Of a DNA stretch of 48,977 nt, positions 29,622 to 38,881 are shown in pieces. Positions within the stretch are counted from its first letter, which is position 1, and each line of letters opens with the position of its first letter. Position numbers and translations under genes: made by a program. A model generated the notes under the pieces. The model was not told where the DNA came from. It saw nothing but the letters and a program-made list of their open reading frames with translations, and made no database searches. Source of the stretch: Prochlorococcus sp. AG-363-N20 (GTDB lineage Bacteria > Cyanobacteriota > Cyanobacteriia > PCC-6307 > Cyanobiaceae). Where the stretch lies: the NCBI GenBank assembly GCA_003280105.1, contig QCFX01000012.1, positions 1 to 48,977 on the forward strand. The letters run 5' to 3'.

Positions 29622-32600
29622 TCAGAATACTTTTTGATTGCATAAATACTCAGTCATTGGTTGATACAAATTTTTGTAGGCATTATGGAAACCTTCGCTC
29701 TTTAGAAATTCTGATGCCTCTAGTTTTGTGCCAAAGCAGAGTTGCATCTCTGGCCTTTGTCTTTCGCCTTGAATATCGAAGACCCCATCCCACTTTTGTT
29801 GGAATGATTTCAGAGCTTTGTCGGAGCCTTTACTACTAGCTTTGAAAAGAGCCCACCCACTTTCCGGTGGAACAGGCCAACATTCTTGTAATCCTTGAAA
29901 TGCCATTTGCTTTAGTTCAGCTAAGAAACCCTTGGCATCATTTGAGGATAATTCATTCCATTGAAGTGCAATTTCATAGATGTCTTTTTTTGCTTTAGAA
30001 GAGCTTCTAGCTATGACGACTGTTGAAGTTGGAGTTTGGGTGATTGCGTTGACTTGAAGGTGAAGTAACCAACCCTCCATAGCATTTTTTGATTTAAGTG
30101 TTCCAGGCTCGATAATTATTACTCTGTCTTTAGCCCAAAGGACCTCTTCGTATTTATCACTTAGTTGAAGTGGCCGTTTTTGGCAAGGCCCTAATAACTT
30201 GATAGTGGTACTAAGGTTTTGCCAACGTTTTTCTAAGAGCTCGCATTCTAATGATCCTGCGTTACCAGGAGGCAAAGTCCCTTGCCCAGCATACCGCGAT
30301 TCCCAGTCTTCTAGAGCTTCGATTTCAATAGATTCTTCGATTGCTGTTGAATTCATTACTTCTATTAAACGATCTTTAATTAGTCGGTACCTCTGCAACT
30401 CTGTAAAATCAAGTTCTTCAAGGTTTTTGAGAGGATTTATCCATTCTTTTGGCCTTAGTTGAATATTTTCAAGCCATACAAGTTGAGGGGCTAGTAACCA
30501 TGATTTAAGTATTTCATTTGAGATTGAATTGGTACTTTCTCTTATGAATGGTTCCCACTTCAATGGGAGAGCAAGTCCTAAAGGTTGTGGCTTTGATGCT
30601 TTGTTTAGGCATAAGCGTGCTTCTAGATTTCTACGATCACAACTAATTGGGGAGCTATTGTCTTCTTGAAGAAAGTTTGTACTTGCTAGAGGGTTTGGGT
30701 GGGCTTCTTTGAGGAGTCCATTCCAGCTTTTTTGATTGAGGTTATTTTTTAGCTGCCCCAGCCATTGTTGAATAGGGTTTGCGGGTGGTATTGCCTCTCC
30801 TGTTCTTTCATTTCTACTGTTCCATGTTAAAAGAAGGTGTTTTCTCGTAGACATTATTGCTTCTAAGAGAGCATAACGGTCCTGATCATTCATTCGTGGA
30901 TCACCTAATCTCCTCTTTTGGTCTAAGAGGTGAAAGCCTGGGAGATTTTTGTATCTTGGAAAAATATCAGAATCTAACCCCATCAAAACTATTACTTTGT
31001 GAGGTATTGCTCTCATCGGCTCGAGAGCGCTGATAGTGATCATTCCACTGCGGTGGCCAAATCTTCCGGCTTGTGCTGTTAAGGCTTCATTTAAGATCTC
31101 TGCTACTACTGTTACGTCTACCTCTGCTTCACTATCCTTCGAGAAATCTAGCCAATCATCGAGGGCAGCAAGAAAACATTTAAGTTCCCAGGACCAAGAC
31201 CCACCATCATCGAAAAGCTCTTTAACGAAACCTTTCAAAAGTTCTACCCATTCACTTGACCGACGAGATTTTCGTAGTTCACGAATTTGATTGCAGAGTT
31301 GAGACAGTAATCCCCACCATCGCGTTAGATCATTCGCAGTAATTCCTTGGGAGAAAGGAGCAGTTCCTTGATGTGAAAAGCCAGTTTTCTCAGGAAGGAT
31401 TAAACCCAATAACCACCGATCTAAGCACCAACTTAGACTATGCAATTCATTCCCATTTCGCTCTTCTGCATCAAGACCCCATCGAAATCCAGTGAGTTGC
31501 AGATAGTCGCTAATCACTCTCACATCTTCTTGATTAAGCCCTTGTTGTTTTTGAATTGCTGGATTACCTAATAAGGCCTCTAAATTTGTTGCGTTTATTC
31601 TTTTCCCTGAAACCTCAAGTAATTCCAACATGTATTGGATCACCCCTGGGACATCCTCTTGGCTGCGGTCAGTAATGCGCCATGGCAATTCGACATTTGT
31701 CGCATTTACATCATTGAAGACTGATGCGATGAGTGGTGCATATCGTTCAATTTGTGGCGTCATTATTAGTACGTCTCTAGGCTCAAGGGTTAAATCTGCT
31801 GCTAACCATTGGAGAATTTGATCTCGAACTAGTTGTACTTGTCGCAATTGTCCTGGACATGCCATGAATAAAAGTGATGTGTCTTGCTTATCTCTCTCTA
31901 AGAGCCTTTCATCATCGGAGCTGATTAATTGCTGTTGCAATTGCTCTAATAAGGTTGGCTTGAGATTTGCTTGAGCAGCAATATTTGTTGGGGCCGCAAA
32001 TAAGTCACCTTCTTGCCACTCGCCAAGTTGACTCTCACCACTACCTTCTAAAAGTTGTTGAAATTCAGCACCCATACGTCCTAAAGTTGACTCTAGTCGA
32101 GCTGACTTCTGTAGCCATTCGCCATCTATCGTATTGACCCAATACTTGCCTAGTTGCTCTCTTCTAACTTCAAGTCGCTGCCAGAGATCTTTGCAAGGTG
32201 TTAATAGGAAGAATTTTATATCCACCACCCCAGAAAGTGCTTGAATCAGCTCGATTTGTACAGGCGCTAAACTACTAATACCAAAAATGTAGAGATGTTT
32301 GGGAAGCGGCTTGGCTGGTGACTTTCCACTTTTGAGCCTTTTGACAGCACGTTGTACTTGCAAGCCAAATGGGTCATGTTCAATCTTGTTATAAAGAAGG
32401 CGAGCTAATGATGCTTGCCAGTTCTCATGGACACTTTTTTCCCTGAATGATTGGTTTGTCTGGTTAGTACTACTAATCCATTCGTTTAATAGATCCGGTC
32501 TATACAAGGCATAGTCGTTAAAGGCACTGGCTATGCTCTTTATTAATTTCCAATTCTCTCTGTTGAGGTGATTGGACTTACTAGAGTGTTCATTAACCCA

Positions 32601-32939
32601 GCCTTTTAGCGAAGCCCCTTCATCGCTAGCTAAAAATTCAGGGAATACCTCTATTAATTGCCAGACAAGACTATTTGCTTTCCATGGATCTTGATTAACT
32701 TCTTCAATACCTAGTACTAAACCAACAAGTTGTTTTAACCGTTCTCCAGGGAATGGAAATCGAATTAGAGCACTTATTTCGTTTGTTTTGGCCAGCTCTT
32801 CTGTTAACCATCTGCTGGTAGGCCATGTATTAACAATTACGTCCACTCTTTCAAAGGGCTCTGGTGGCATTAGTCGTAATTGTTCCGATAGAACACTGGC
32901 TAGCCACTCAGCTCTATTACTTCGATAAACGGTCAACAA
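29622..32939 (-). CDS. recC: exonuclease V gamma subunit RecC
   Basis: A 1105-residue RecC, the subunit that recognises Chi and splits the strands in RecBCD. The N-terminus has the family pattern LTVYRSNRAEWLASVLSEQL and VNTWPTSRWLTEEL; the middle includes LYIFGISSLAPVQIELIQAL, QLRQVQLVRDQIL and GMITISALEPMRAIPHKVIV, all typical of RecC. The start is a TTG at 32937-32939; the frame upstream has no ATG or GTG before an in-frame stop, so an unusual start is required. Length is close to the usual 1050-1120. Confidence 0.93.
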   Translation of the reverse strand: MLTVYRSNRAEWLASVLSEQLRLMPPEPFERVDVIVNTWPTSRWLTEELAKTNEISALIRFPFPGERLKQLVGLVLGIEEVNQDPWKANSLVWQLIEVFPEFLASDEGASLKGWVNEHSSKSNHLNRENWKLIKSIASAFNDYALYRPDLLNEWISSTNQTNQSFREKSVHENWQASLARLLYNKIEHDPFGLQVQRAVKRLKSGKSPAKPLPKHLYIFGISSLAPVQIELIQALSGVVDIKFFLLTPCKDLWQRLEVRREQLGKYWVNTIDGEWLQKSARLESTLGRMGAEFQQLLEGSGESQLGEWQEGDLFAAPTNIAAQANLKPTLLEQLQQQLISSDDERLLERDKQDTSLLFMACPGQLRQVQLVRDQILQWLAADLTLEPRDVLIMTPQIERYAPLIASVFNDVNATNVELPWRITDRSQEDVPGVIQYMLELLEVSGKRINATNLEALLGNPAIQKQQGLNQEDVRVISDYLQLTGFRWGLDAEERNGNELHSLSWCLDRWLLGLILPEKTGFSHQGTAPFSQGITANDLTRWWGLLSQLCNQIRELRKSRRSSEWVELLKGFVKELFDDGGSWSWELKCFLAALDDWLDFSKDSEAEVDVTVVAEILNEALTAQAGRFGHRSGMITISALEPMRAIPHKVIVLMGLDSDIFPRYKNLPGFHLLDQKRRLGDPRMNDQDRYALLEAIMSTRKHLLLTWNSRNERTGEAIPPANPIQQWLGQLKNNLNQKSWNGLLKEAHPNPLASTNFLQEDNSSPISCDRRNLEARLCLNKASKPQPLGLALPLKWEPFIRESTNSISNEILKSWLLAPQLVWLENIQLRPKEWINPLKNLEELDFTELQRYRLIKDRLIEVMNSTAIEESIEIEALEDWESRYAGQGTLPPGNAGSLECELLEKRWQNLSTTIKLLGPCQKRPLQLSDKYEEVLWAKDRVIIIEPGTLKSKNAMEGWLLHLQVNAITQTPTSTVVIARSSSKAKKDIYEIALQWNELSSNDAKGFLAELKQMAFQGLQECWPVPPESGWALFKASSKGSDKALKSFQQKWDGVFDIQGERQRPEMQLCFGTKLEASEFLKSEGFHNAYKNLYQPMTEYLCNQKVF

Positions 32940-33078
32940 AGCTAAGAAATCCTTTGGTTGTTAGGGCTTGTCTTCAATGAAAGCAATTTGTTTAAACAAT
33001 TTTAATACCTTTGACTTTTCAAGATTCAAATGATTCGGTTAATTCCTATTGTTGTTAATTATCCTGAAATGGGCTGAT

Positions 33079-33429
33079 ATGAATGGTATGGATTTTAAAA
33101 ATTTGTCTGCGAATGAGAGGATCAAAATGCTTGTCGAGGCATTAGATGGTGCAGAGAAAACAAATGAGGCTTTGTCTAGGTGCGAGGACGCAGAGACAAT
33201 GCTTGAAATTCTTCTTGAAGCATCTTCAAAATTAAAACTTGGCCTTACCAGAGAAGAGTTGAAGACTAATCCTCCCATTAGAGATTGGATATGGTGGAAA
33301 AACAAACAGTCTTTAGTCACCTTAGGTGATGGGACTCTTCGACATCAACAGGACATCTCAACCAAGACGAGATGGGACTCATGGAGCATTGGCATCTTTA
33401 AATTGTTCAAAAGGAGTAAGAGGCCATAG
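33079..33429 (+). CDS. small protein, possibly Nif11-like
   Basis: A 116-residue protein. The first half (FKNLSANERIKMLVEALDGA, then EDAETMLEILLEASSKLKL and GLTREEL) resembles the helical Nif11/nitrile-hydratase-leader pattern: several charged helices followed by a conserved 'LT.EEL' turn. The second half has a Trp-rich segment (RDWIWWKNKQ) and a basic end. Family assignment is tentative. ATG 33079 is used; ATG 33088 is equally possible. It is convergent with pdxJ, 27 bp away. Confidence 0.55.
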   Translation: MNGMDFKNLSANERIKMLVEALDGAEKTNEALSRCEDAETMLEILLEASSKLKLGLTREELKTNPPIRDWIWWKNKQSLVTLGDGTLRHQQDISTKTRWDSWSIGIFKLFKRSKRP

Positions 33430-33456
33430 CAACTCTTTATTGCATGACCAGGAATT

Positions 33457-34179
33457 TTATCTACGAGGGTTTTTAATTAGATTCCTCATTTCTTGGACAG
33501 CTTCTTTTAGCCCAACTGCGATTGATCTAGAAATGATCGTATGACCGATATTTAATTCTTCCATACCTTCTATTGCTGCAATGCATTCAACATTGTGATA
33601 TGTAAGTCCATGGCCAGCATTTACTCTGAGCCCAAGAGTCCTTGCCATCGCTGTACTTTCTTTGATTCTTGCTAATTCTTTTAATTTGGTTTTTTCAGAC
33701 GCTTCAGCATAATTTCCCGTATGAAGTTCAACCCATTTAGCTCCAACCCTTACAGAGGCTTCTAATTGTTTTTGAATTGGGTCAATAAATAAACTGACAG
33801 GAATCTCTGCTTGGTTTAATTGCTTCACAACTAGTTGTAGTTGGCTTTCGTTGGCAACAACATCTAACCCCCCTTCCGTTGTTATCTCTTCTCGTTTCTC
33901 AGGAACTAATGTGACCATATCAGGAATTATTTCTAAAGCTATTCCAACCATTTCAGATGTGGCTGCCATCTCTAAATTGAGGCGACTTTTAACAGTTTCT
34001 CTAAGGAGTCTCACGTCTCGATCTTGAATATGTCTTCGATCCTCTCGAAGGTGGACGGTTATTCCATCAGCCCCCCCTATTTCTGCAAGAAAAGCTAATT
34101 GGACTGGATCTGGTTCAATCGTCCGGCGAGCTTCTCGAATATTCGCAATGTGGTCGATGTTGATACCAAGGCTTGCCAT
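33457..34179 (-). CDS. pdxJ: pyridoxine 5'-phosphate synthase
   Basis: A 240-residue TIM-barrel enzyme that joins 1-deoxy-xylulose 5-phosphate and aminoacetone phosphate in DXP-dependent vitamin B6 synthesis. It begins [20 protein letters not shown], including H10, and continues with [27 protein letters not shown] and [12 protein letters not shown], all conserved. The ATG at 34177-34179 gives the standard length. The frame stays open for 72 more codons upstream, but that part is not PdxJ-like and overlaps the divergent plsC gene. Confidence 0.96.
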   Translation of the reverse strand: MASLGINIDHIANIREARRTIEPDPVQLAFLAEIGGADGITVHLREDRRHIQDRDVRLLRETVKSRLNLEMAATSEMVGIALEIIPDMVTLVPEKREEITTEGGLDVVANESQLQLVVKQLNQAEIPVSLFIDPIQKQLEASVRVGAKWVELHTGNYAEASEKTKLKELARIKESTAMARTLGLRVNAGHGLTYHNVECIAAIEGMEELNIGHTIISRSIAVGLKEAVQEMRNLIKNPRR

Positions 34180-34310
34180 AACTAATGTGTATTCAATCTG
34201 AATTTTATTCAGCAGTTTGACTTGAGTGGTTGCATTCTTCGAGTTAGACGCCAAGCTAACTGCCCAGTCAATAGAGCTAAAACTGCTATTGCAAAGGTAA
34301 GTTTTAGAAA

Positions 34311-35027
34311 TTGGAGGCCACACTAAAGGTGCCGTCGGATCTCGCCACGCGTGAAACCAATTTATGTCTTGGTGTGGATCCTTTTTGGAGCCCATTGGCC
34401 ATGATTGCCACTCAAGACTTGGTTTTGAGTAATTATTTTCGTGAAAGGATAGTTCTAGGAATTAATAATTTGCCATTGAAGGGAGCGGTTTTACTTGCTC
34501 CAACTCATAGAGCTCGTTGGGATGGATTGATGCTGACAATGGCTGCTGGAAGAAGAGTTACAGGACGTGATTGTCGGTTTATGGTCACTGGGACTGAAAT
34601 GAAGGGATTGCAAGGATGGTTCTTACAACGTCTTGGCTGTTTCCCTGTTGACCAATTGAGACCTTCACTTACATCGCTTAGGTTTGCAGTCGATTTGATG
34701 GTCGATCGTCAACAACTTGTGGTTTTCCCAGAAGGAAGGATTAATCGTTCTGAAAAGCCTATAAGGCTTAAGCAAGGGTTATCTCGTTTGACTCAACTTG
34801 CGGATGGTAAAGGTGTGGATGTTCAAGTTGTGCCAGTTGGACTTGGCTATAGCGAAATCAAGCCAAAGCCTTTTTCGAAAGCGGCAATTTGTTTCGAAGA
34901 ACCTATGTCAGTTGCAGGAAATGGAAAAGAAGCGGTCAAACTTTTCAACTCAGAACTTGCTTTAAGGATGCATTCAGCTGAGCAAGCGGCCCTAAAGGCA
35001 GTAGGAAGAGAGAAGAAAGCACCTTAG
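34311..35027 (+). CDS. plsC: 1-acyl-sn-glycerol-3-phosphate acyltransferase (PlsC-like)
   Basis: An acyltransferase of 238 residues with the HX4D motif HRARWDG (H66, D71) and the substrate motif VVFPEGRIN (residues 137-145), as in PlsC enzymes that make phosphatidic acid. This would feed the cdsA step seen earlier in the window. It starts at a TTG at 34311, the only start codon between an in-frame stop (34305-34307) and the conserved core; an ATG at residue 31 (34401) would still retain the motifs. A related function, such as lyso-lipid acylation, is possible. Confidence 0.85.
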   Translation: MEATLKVPSDLATRETNLCLGVDPFWSPLAMIATQDLVLSNYFRERIVLGINNLPLKGAVLLAPTHRARWDGLMLTMAAGRRVTGRDCRFMVTGTEMKGLQGWFLQRLGCFPVDQLRPSLTSLRFAVDLMVDRQQLVVFPEGRINRSEKPIRLKQGLSRLTQLADGKGVDVQVVPVGLGYSEIKPKPFSKAAICFEEPMSVAGNGKEAVKLFNSELALRMHSAEQAALKAVGREKKAP

Positions 35028-35053
35028 AGTTACAACAACTTTGATTCTTTTTT

Positions 35054-35581
35054 ATGCGTTGTCGCTTCCCGGTGACGAGCTTGGCCTTGATGGCTGGTTT
35101 GGCTCTTGTTCCAGTATCTGCTTTCGCTGAGCCCTCTTCTCCCTCTTCTGCAAGTCAAAAGGTTTTAGCAAGAGTGGAGGGAGGATTTAATGTCATTGCT
35201 GTCAAGCAACTCCTTGAGAAGGGAGATAAGTCAGCGGCTAAGGGTAATTTGGCCGCAGCAAAAAAGCATTACGACAAGGCTAGGGCTGTAGCGAAAAAAC
35301 TTCTTTCTTTTTACAGAGACCTTGCAGGTTCTTTTAGAGGCCTTGATGCTCGAATACCCCGTGAGATGGACTCAAAAGGACGTGAGACTTTGCAGTTACT
35401 CGCCAACACAAACCTTCGCCTAGCAGCCCTTTTTAGGAGGCAAAACAAGCCTGAAGTGGCTGTTCCTCTTCTTGTTGAAGTCGTTAGACTTATGACCCCA
35501 GCTAAACCTGAGGGACAAAAGGCTTATCAGAGCCTTATTGAACTTGGTTTTGTTGATACGCCTTACTTAGGCGCAAGATAG
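35054..35581 (+). CDS. secreted helical protein of unknown function
   Basis: A 175-residue protein with a clear signal peptide: MRCRF, a hydrophobic core, and a cleavage site SAFA|EP near residue 25. The mature part looks all-helical and TPR-like (GDKSAAKGNLAAAKKHYDKA and NTNLRLAALFRRQNKPEVAV). The likely location is the periplasm or thylakoid lumen. I do not recognise a named family. It lies 26 bp after plsC and 71 bp before bolA on the same strand. Confidence 0.75.
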   Translation: MRCRFPVTSLALMAGLALVPVSAFAEPSSPSSASQKVLARVEGGFNVIAVKQLLEKGDKSAAKGNLAAAKKHYDKARAVAKKLLSFYRDLAGSFRGLDARIPREMDSKGRETLQLLANTNLRLAALFRRQNKPEVAVPLLVEVVRLMTPAKPEGQKAYQSLIELGFVDTPYLGAR

Positions 35582-35652
35582 AGCTGCTCATACTTGTTTT
35601 TCAACTAAGTGCGAGTGGCTCATCAAATCCAAAATGCTTGTCAATTTGCTAA

Positions 35653-35886
35653 ATGGTTAAACCTGAAGACATAAACGCTGCAATCCTCCGAGCTTTGCCT
35701 GATGCAAAGGTTTCTATTCAAGATTTGAATGGAGGGGGTGATCATTTGCAAGTGGATGTAATCTCTAGTGAATTTGCTGGTTTATCTTTAGTCCGTCAGC
35801 ATCAATTGGTATATGGCGCGCTGAAAAATGAATTAGCAAGTGAAGCCATTCATGCTTTGGCACTGAATACTTCGACCCCTAATTGA
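35653..35886 (+). CDS. bolA: BolA-family protein
   Basis: A 77-residue BolA/YrbA-type protein with the beta-alpha-alpha-beta pattern and a conserved region around [28 protein letters not shown], written here in part as [12 protein letters not shown] and LVRQHQLVY. The partner is the monothiol glutaredoxin encoded 21 bp downstream; BolA and CGFS glutaredoxins form 2Fe-2S bridged heterodimers in iron homeostasis. The adjacency in this window supports that pairing. Confidence 0.93.
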   Translation: MVKPEDINAAILRALPDAKVSIQDLNGGGDHLQVDVISSEFAGLSLVRQHQLVYGALKNELASEAIHALALNTSTPN

Positions 35887-35907
35887 AATCTATCCTCTTT
35901 CCTAAAT

Positions 35908-36231
35908 ATGGATTTAGATACTCGTAATCGTATTGAGAACCTTATAAGCTCAGCACCGATTATGGTTTTCATGAAAGGCACAAAACTTATGCCTCAATGT
36001 GGCTTCTCAAATAATGTGGTGCAGATTCTTACTGCGTTAGGTATGAACTTTGAAACTTTTGACGTGCTTTCTGATCTGGAAATTCGTCAGGGGATTAAGG
36101 AGTTTTCAGATTGGCCAACTATCCCACAGGTTTATCTCAAAGGTGAGTTTTTGGGAGGTTCAGACATCCTTATAGAGATGTATAACTCTGGAGAACTTAG
36201 AGAAAAGCTTGAAATTGCTTTAGCTTCTTGA
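35908..36231 (+). CDS. grxD: monothiol glutaredoxin (Grx4/GrxD, CGFS type)
   Basis: A 107-residue CGFS glutaredoxin: VFMKGTKLMPQCGFSNNVV with C31 as the cluster ligand, WPTIPQVYLKGEFLGGSDI and a short C-terminal helix. It delivers 2Fe-2S clusters and works with BolA. Normal length and ATG start. After its stop at 36229-36231 comes a 19-bp spacer and then the 3' end of a minus-strand gene fragment. Confidence 0.96.
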   Translation: MDLDTRNRIENLISSAPIMVFMKGTKLMPQCGFSNNVVQILTALGMNFETFDVLSDLEIRQGIKEFSDWPTIPQVYLKGEFLGGSDILIEMYNSGELREKLEIALAS

Positions 36232-36250
36232 GTTTCAAGCTTGATTAATA

Positions 36251-36372
36251 TCAATAATCAGCTTCTTTGCGAAAGAAAAGATTGCTTATATCTCCGTCTG
36301 GACCTATGAAGCTTGAAGGATCAGCTATCCATCTATCCATGAGCCTTTCAAGCTTCTCTAATTCTTTTTGTT
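36251..36372 (-). pseudogene. 3' fragment of the gene that also lies at the right end of the window
   Basis: On the minus strand, 36372 down to 36251 encodes the C-terminal 40 residues of the small protein whose gene starts at 48736, ending SNLFFRKEADY then TGA at 36253-36251. The frame is open to the end, and positions 36282-36372 are identical to the end of the window in reverse orientation. The upstream part of the gene is missing here, replaced at 36373 by the pentapeptide-repeat gene. It is therefore either a broken copy or one half of a gene split by an inversion or misjoin. Confidence 0.85.
36282..36372 (+). repeat. left arm of a 91-bp perfect inverted repeat
   Basis: Identical over 91 bp to the reverse complement of 48887-48977. 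The match stops at 36373 (T here, C expected from the other copy); on the other side it is limited by the end of the window, so the true repeat may be longer. See the finding on the junction. Confidence 0.95.
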
Positions 36373-36856
36373 TTTATCGCCAGCAAATGCCGCTCTTGAA
36401 CAAGGAGAAGAAGTGCCTAATTACGTCAGGTCTGACATCACTGGCTTTGATTTCCATGGCCAAGATCTTTCAAAATCCTCAATTGCTGGGGCCGTCGCGA
36501 GAGATGCAGATTTTAGCGACGTAGATCTTCATGGGACAGTGCTTACTCTTTCCGACTTAAGAGGATCAAACTTGCAAGGTGTAAACCTTACAGACACCCT
36601 CTCAGACAGAGTTAATTTCCAAAAGACTGATCTGCGTAATGCCGTCTTAATCAATATGATTGCATCGGGGAGCAGCTTTGCTGGTGCAAGGATAGAAGGA
36701 GCAGACTTTACCTACGCCGTATTAGATAGTGATGATCAACGAAATCTTTGTAAGATCGCAGAAGGAACAAATCCATTAACAGGAGTATCCACAAGGGAAA
36801 GTTTAGAGTGTGCTGATCAAGGAGGAGGTTATAAGCCAGCCATGCCGGGGAGTTAA
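36368..36856 (+). CDS. pentapeptide-repeat protein, 5' end missing
   Basis: The mature part is a lumen-type pentapeptide-repeat protein with a right-handed beta-helix (ADFSDVDLHGTVLTLSDLRG, then SNLQGVNLTD and ADFTYAVLD) and a C-terminal CKIAEG ... LECADQGG region with two cysteines, as in thylakoid-lumen members. The frame begins LFLSPANAALEQGEEVPN, in which FLSPANA|ALEQ is the end of a signal peptide with its AxA cleavage site. The h-region and start codon are absent: an in-frame TAA sits at 36359-36361 inside the repeat. Only a TTG at 36368 is available, so the gene is truncated at the junction and probably not exported as it stands. Confidence 0.82.
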   Translation: MFLSPANAALEQGEEVPNYVRSDITGFDFHGQDLSKSSIAGAVARDADFSDVDLHGTVLTLSDLRGSNLQGVNLTDTLSDRVNFQKTDLRNAVLINMIASGSSFAGARIEGADFTYAVLDSDDQRNLCKIAEGTNPLTGVSTRESLECADQGGGYKPAMPGS

Positions 36857-36868
36857 TTCAAAAAGAGT

Positions 36869-36890
36869 TTGTAGGGGCTCTACAATTATT
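36869..36890 (+). terminator. weak terminator-like hairpin
   Basis: TTGTAG (36869-36874) pairs with CTACAA (36880-36885), loop GGGCT, followed by TTATT. It lies between the convergent pentapeptide gene and the next minus-strand gene, where a terminator is expected. The stem is short. Confidence 0.35.
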
Positions 36891-37239
36891 CAGAAATTAA
36901 AGAGGCTAGTTTTATAAACTGGTAGCGATACTTAAGTAAGGTCTTTAAATTAATGAAACCCTGCTGAGTCAACAATTTAATGAAGGAAGAGTCAAGACCC
37001 AAAGTATCTTTATATTGAGAATCTTTTTTAGTTTGATCAAATAGAGGTTCAAGCTTTGTAACTAGTTCCTCATACTTTTTTAATTCTTCCTCTGACCTAA
37101 ATACTGTCCCATCTGCAGACTTAAGTTTCTTACCTCGACTTATCAAGAAAAAGGTTAACGCAAAGCTGACAGAAAGTATTCCAATCAAACAAAGGATAAT
37201 AATCTGACCAGGTCCTATTAAGTTAGATGTTTCTTGCAT
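36886..37239 (-). CDS. small membrane-anchored protein of unknown function
   Basis: A 117-residue protein with one N-terminal transmembrane helix (IIILCLIGILSVSFALTFFL) followed by a basic RGKKLKSADG segment and an acidic/helical soluble part (SEEELKKYEELVTKLEPLFD). No cysteines or known motif were seen. ATG start. I do not recognise a family; the single-anchor layout suggests it faces the cytoplasm. Confidence 0.7.
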   Translation of the reverse strand: MQETSNLIGPGQIIILCLIGILSVSFALTFFLISRGKKLKSADGTVFRSEEELKKYEELVTKLEPLFDQTKKDSQYKDTLGLDSSFIKLLTQQGFINLKTLLKYRYQFIKLASLISE

Positions 37240-37358
37240 TGGATAAGCCTCGATAAATAGAGTAGATCCATATCTAAATAATAGGCAAATTGCAAATTTG
37301 AGCAGAAAGTCGGTTCGATTTGTAAAATTTTTATATTAAGTAATAGCCTTTCTGCTTT

Positions 37359-38387
37359 TTAGATTATTCGCAACTCATCAAGTTTAGTTCCAACCCACTC
37401 AATATGCCTTTGGGCATTAATCCGGCAGACAACGTCTGCTTTTATTTTATTTAAACTTTCTTGTGGAATTGCTGTATTAATCATGCGAATAAATGAATTA
37501 AGGCTTTCTCCTTTTAGGCTGCTCCCTCTAGTGAAAGACATGTTTTCCTCTTGCTGTTTTTTCCAGTTGCATGTTGAGCTAAATTCAACTGCCTTTAAAT
37601 GCCAAACTCTGTGCAATTTATTCCAAACATTGAGATACTTATATAGTTCGGATTGCGCTATTTTCCTATAATTTTGTTCTTCCGTTGTTAGCTTTGGATT
37701 AACTTGTTCTTCCTTGTTAAGAATTTCCAGGTTGGAGTTCACTGGACTGCAAGACAAAAACCAACCTTCAATCACAATGGCAATAGGGTTAGTTCGTCTC
37801 CAACCTGACCTCTCACCAAGACCATTTCTAAGTGATTTATCAAATTGAGGCGCCAACAATTCGCCTGTCTCTAACCACCTGTTTATAGTCTCTTGAAGTA
37901 ATTCAATTGAATGACTACCAGGCAATCCCCTTGGTACACCCCATGGATTTCCATTCATTGCCTTTATCATTTCATTTGAACATAAGTAAAAATCATCTAA
38001 GGAAATCACAGCGATAGGCCAACCAAGTTCTTTAGATGCAGCTTCCAGCCAAACTCCTAAACTAGTTTTTCCACTACCAGGTAAGCCACTTAATCCAAAC
38101 AGCAATTGCTCCTTATCAAAAGATAAGAACCGCTCGATATCAGAAAGTAAGGGCAAGCCTATTCCCCAAATCCAGTCTGTTCTTGTTCCTCTTGGCCAAA
38201 TGTTTTTTGAAAGGCTAGGACCACTAAGCTCATTCCAGTGACATAGCCAATCCGAACAATCAGCCCAACCTAATTCATTTATTAATCTCTCAAACGCAGC
38301 AATTGGGAAATTAATATCTGGATTTTTAGGAATAGACCAAGGGGATAGAAATATATTCTCAAAATCATCTATCGGCTGAAAGCTCAT
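37359..38387 (-). CDS. glyK: D-glycerate 3-kinase (plant/cyanobacterial GLYK type)
   Basis: A 342-residue P-loop kinase of the phosphoribulokinase-like superfamily. The P-loop is GLPGSGKT (101-108), followed by AVISLDDFYL, where D-D is characteristic of the family, NPWGVPRGLPGSH, and VIEGWFLSC. The last step of the photorespiratory C2 cycle, which phosphorylates D-glycerate to 3-phosphoglycerate, is catalysed by this enzyme type in cyanobacteria and plants. ATG start at 38385-38387. A related P-loop kinase (uridine or pantothenate kinase-like) is less likely because of the GLPGSH motif. Confidence 0.88.
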   Translation of the reverse strand: MSFQPIDDFENIFLSPWSIPKNPDINFPIAAFERLINELGWADCSDWLCHWNELSGPSLSKNIWPRGTRTDWIWGIGLPLLSDIERFLSFDKEQLLFGLSGLPGSGKTSLGVWLEAASKELGWPIAVISLDDFYLCSNEMIKAMNGNPWGVPRGLPGSHSIELLQETINRWLETGELLAPQFDKSLRNGLGERSGWRRTNPIAIVIEGWFLSCSPVNSNLEILNKEEQVNPKLTTEEQNYRKIAQSELYKYLNVWNKLHRVWHLKAVEFSSTCNWKKQQEENMSFTRGSSLKGESLNSFIRMINTAIPQESLNKIKADVVCRINAQRHIEWVGTKLDELRII

Positions 38388-38430
38388 AAGATATACCTAC
38401 TTAAAAATTGCTCAAGTTTTCTAGACAGAA

Positions 38431-38757
38431 TCAGATTCTATTATTTCGAATATCTCTTACAACATCGTCCCAAGCTTTTGCTGCATTTATTTGTTTTCTT
38501 CGCTTAAAGTCCCATATAACATTAATTATAAGAAACCAAATAGGAACAATCACAAGAAAGAATGCTGCCCAAAGTGAAAAAACGACACCTATAGTGGTAC
38601 AGATTTTATCCCCTACAAGTCTAGAGAAGAATTCACATAAATATGAGTCATAGAAATTTGCTGCTATAACATATGCAAGATGGGCTAAAACCACCCCCAA
38701 AGTCGTTATGATGAAGGTTAGCAAAGCCTTCATGTCTCGTGTCAATTTTACCAACAT
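38431..38757 (-). CDS. small two-helix membrane protein
   Basis: A 108-residue protein with two strong hydrophobic segments (ALLTFIITTLGVVLAHLAYV and FSLWAAFFLVIVPIWFLIIN), separated by a hydrophilic loop containing two cysteines (DSYLCEFFSRLVGDKICTTI), and a basic/acidic C-terminal tail (DFKRRKQINAAKAWDDVVRD). I do not recognise a family. Codon use is similar to the neighbours. Confidence 0.65.
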   Translation of the reverse strand: MLVKLTRDMKALLTFIITTLGVVLAHLAYVIAANFYDSYLCEFFSRLVGDKICTTIGVVFSLWAAFFLVIVPIWFLIINVIWDFKRRKQINAAKAWDDVVRDIRNNRI

Positions 38758-38881
38758 AGTTCTTTTTAACGAGTGTTATCTCTCATATTTATTCTATGAA
38801 GTATCTAAAGAATAAATTTTTAAAATGAATGTTTTTACTCAAAAGTTCTTTTATCTTAAAACTTACTAGTTGTACAAATAA

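Noticed and set aside
33457-34395. A 72-codon N-terminal extension of pdxJ
   Set aside because: The extension is unlike PdxJ and overlaps the start of plsC; the ATG at 34179 gives the standard enzyme.
36232-36260. A hairpin TGATTA ... TAATCA after grxD as terminator
   Set aside because: It is A/T-only, overlaps the stop codon of the convergent fragment and has no T-run.
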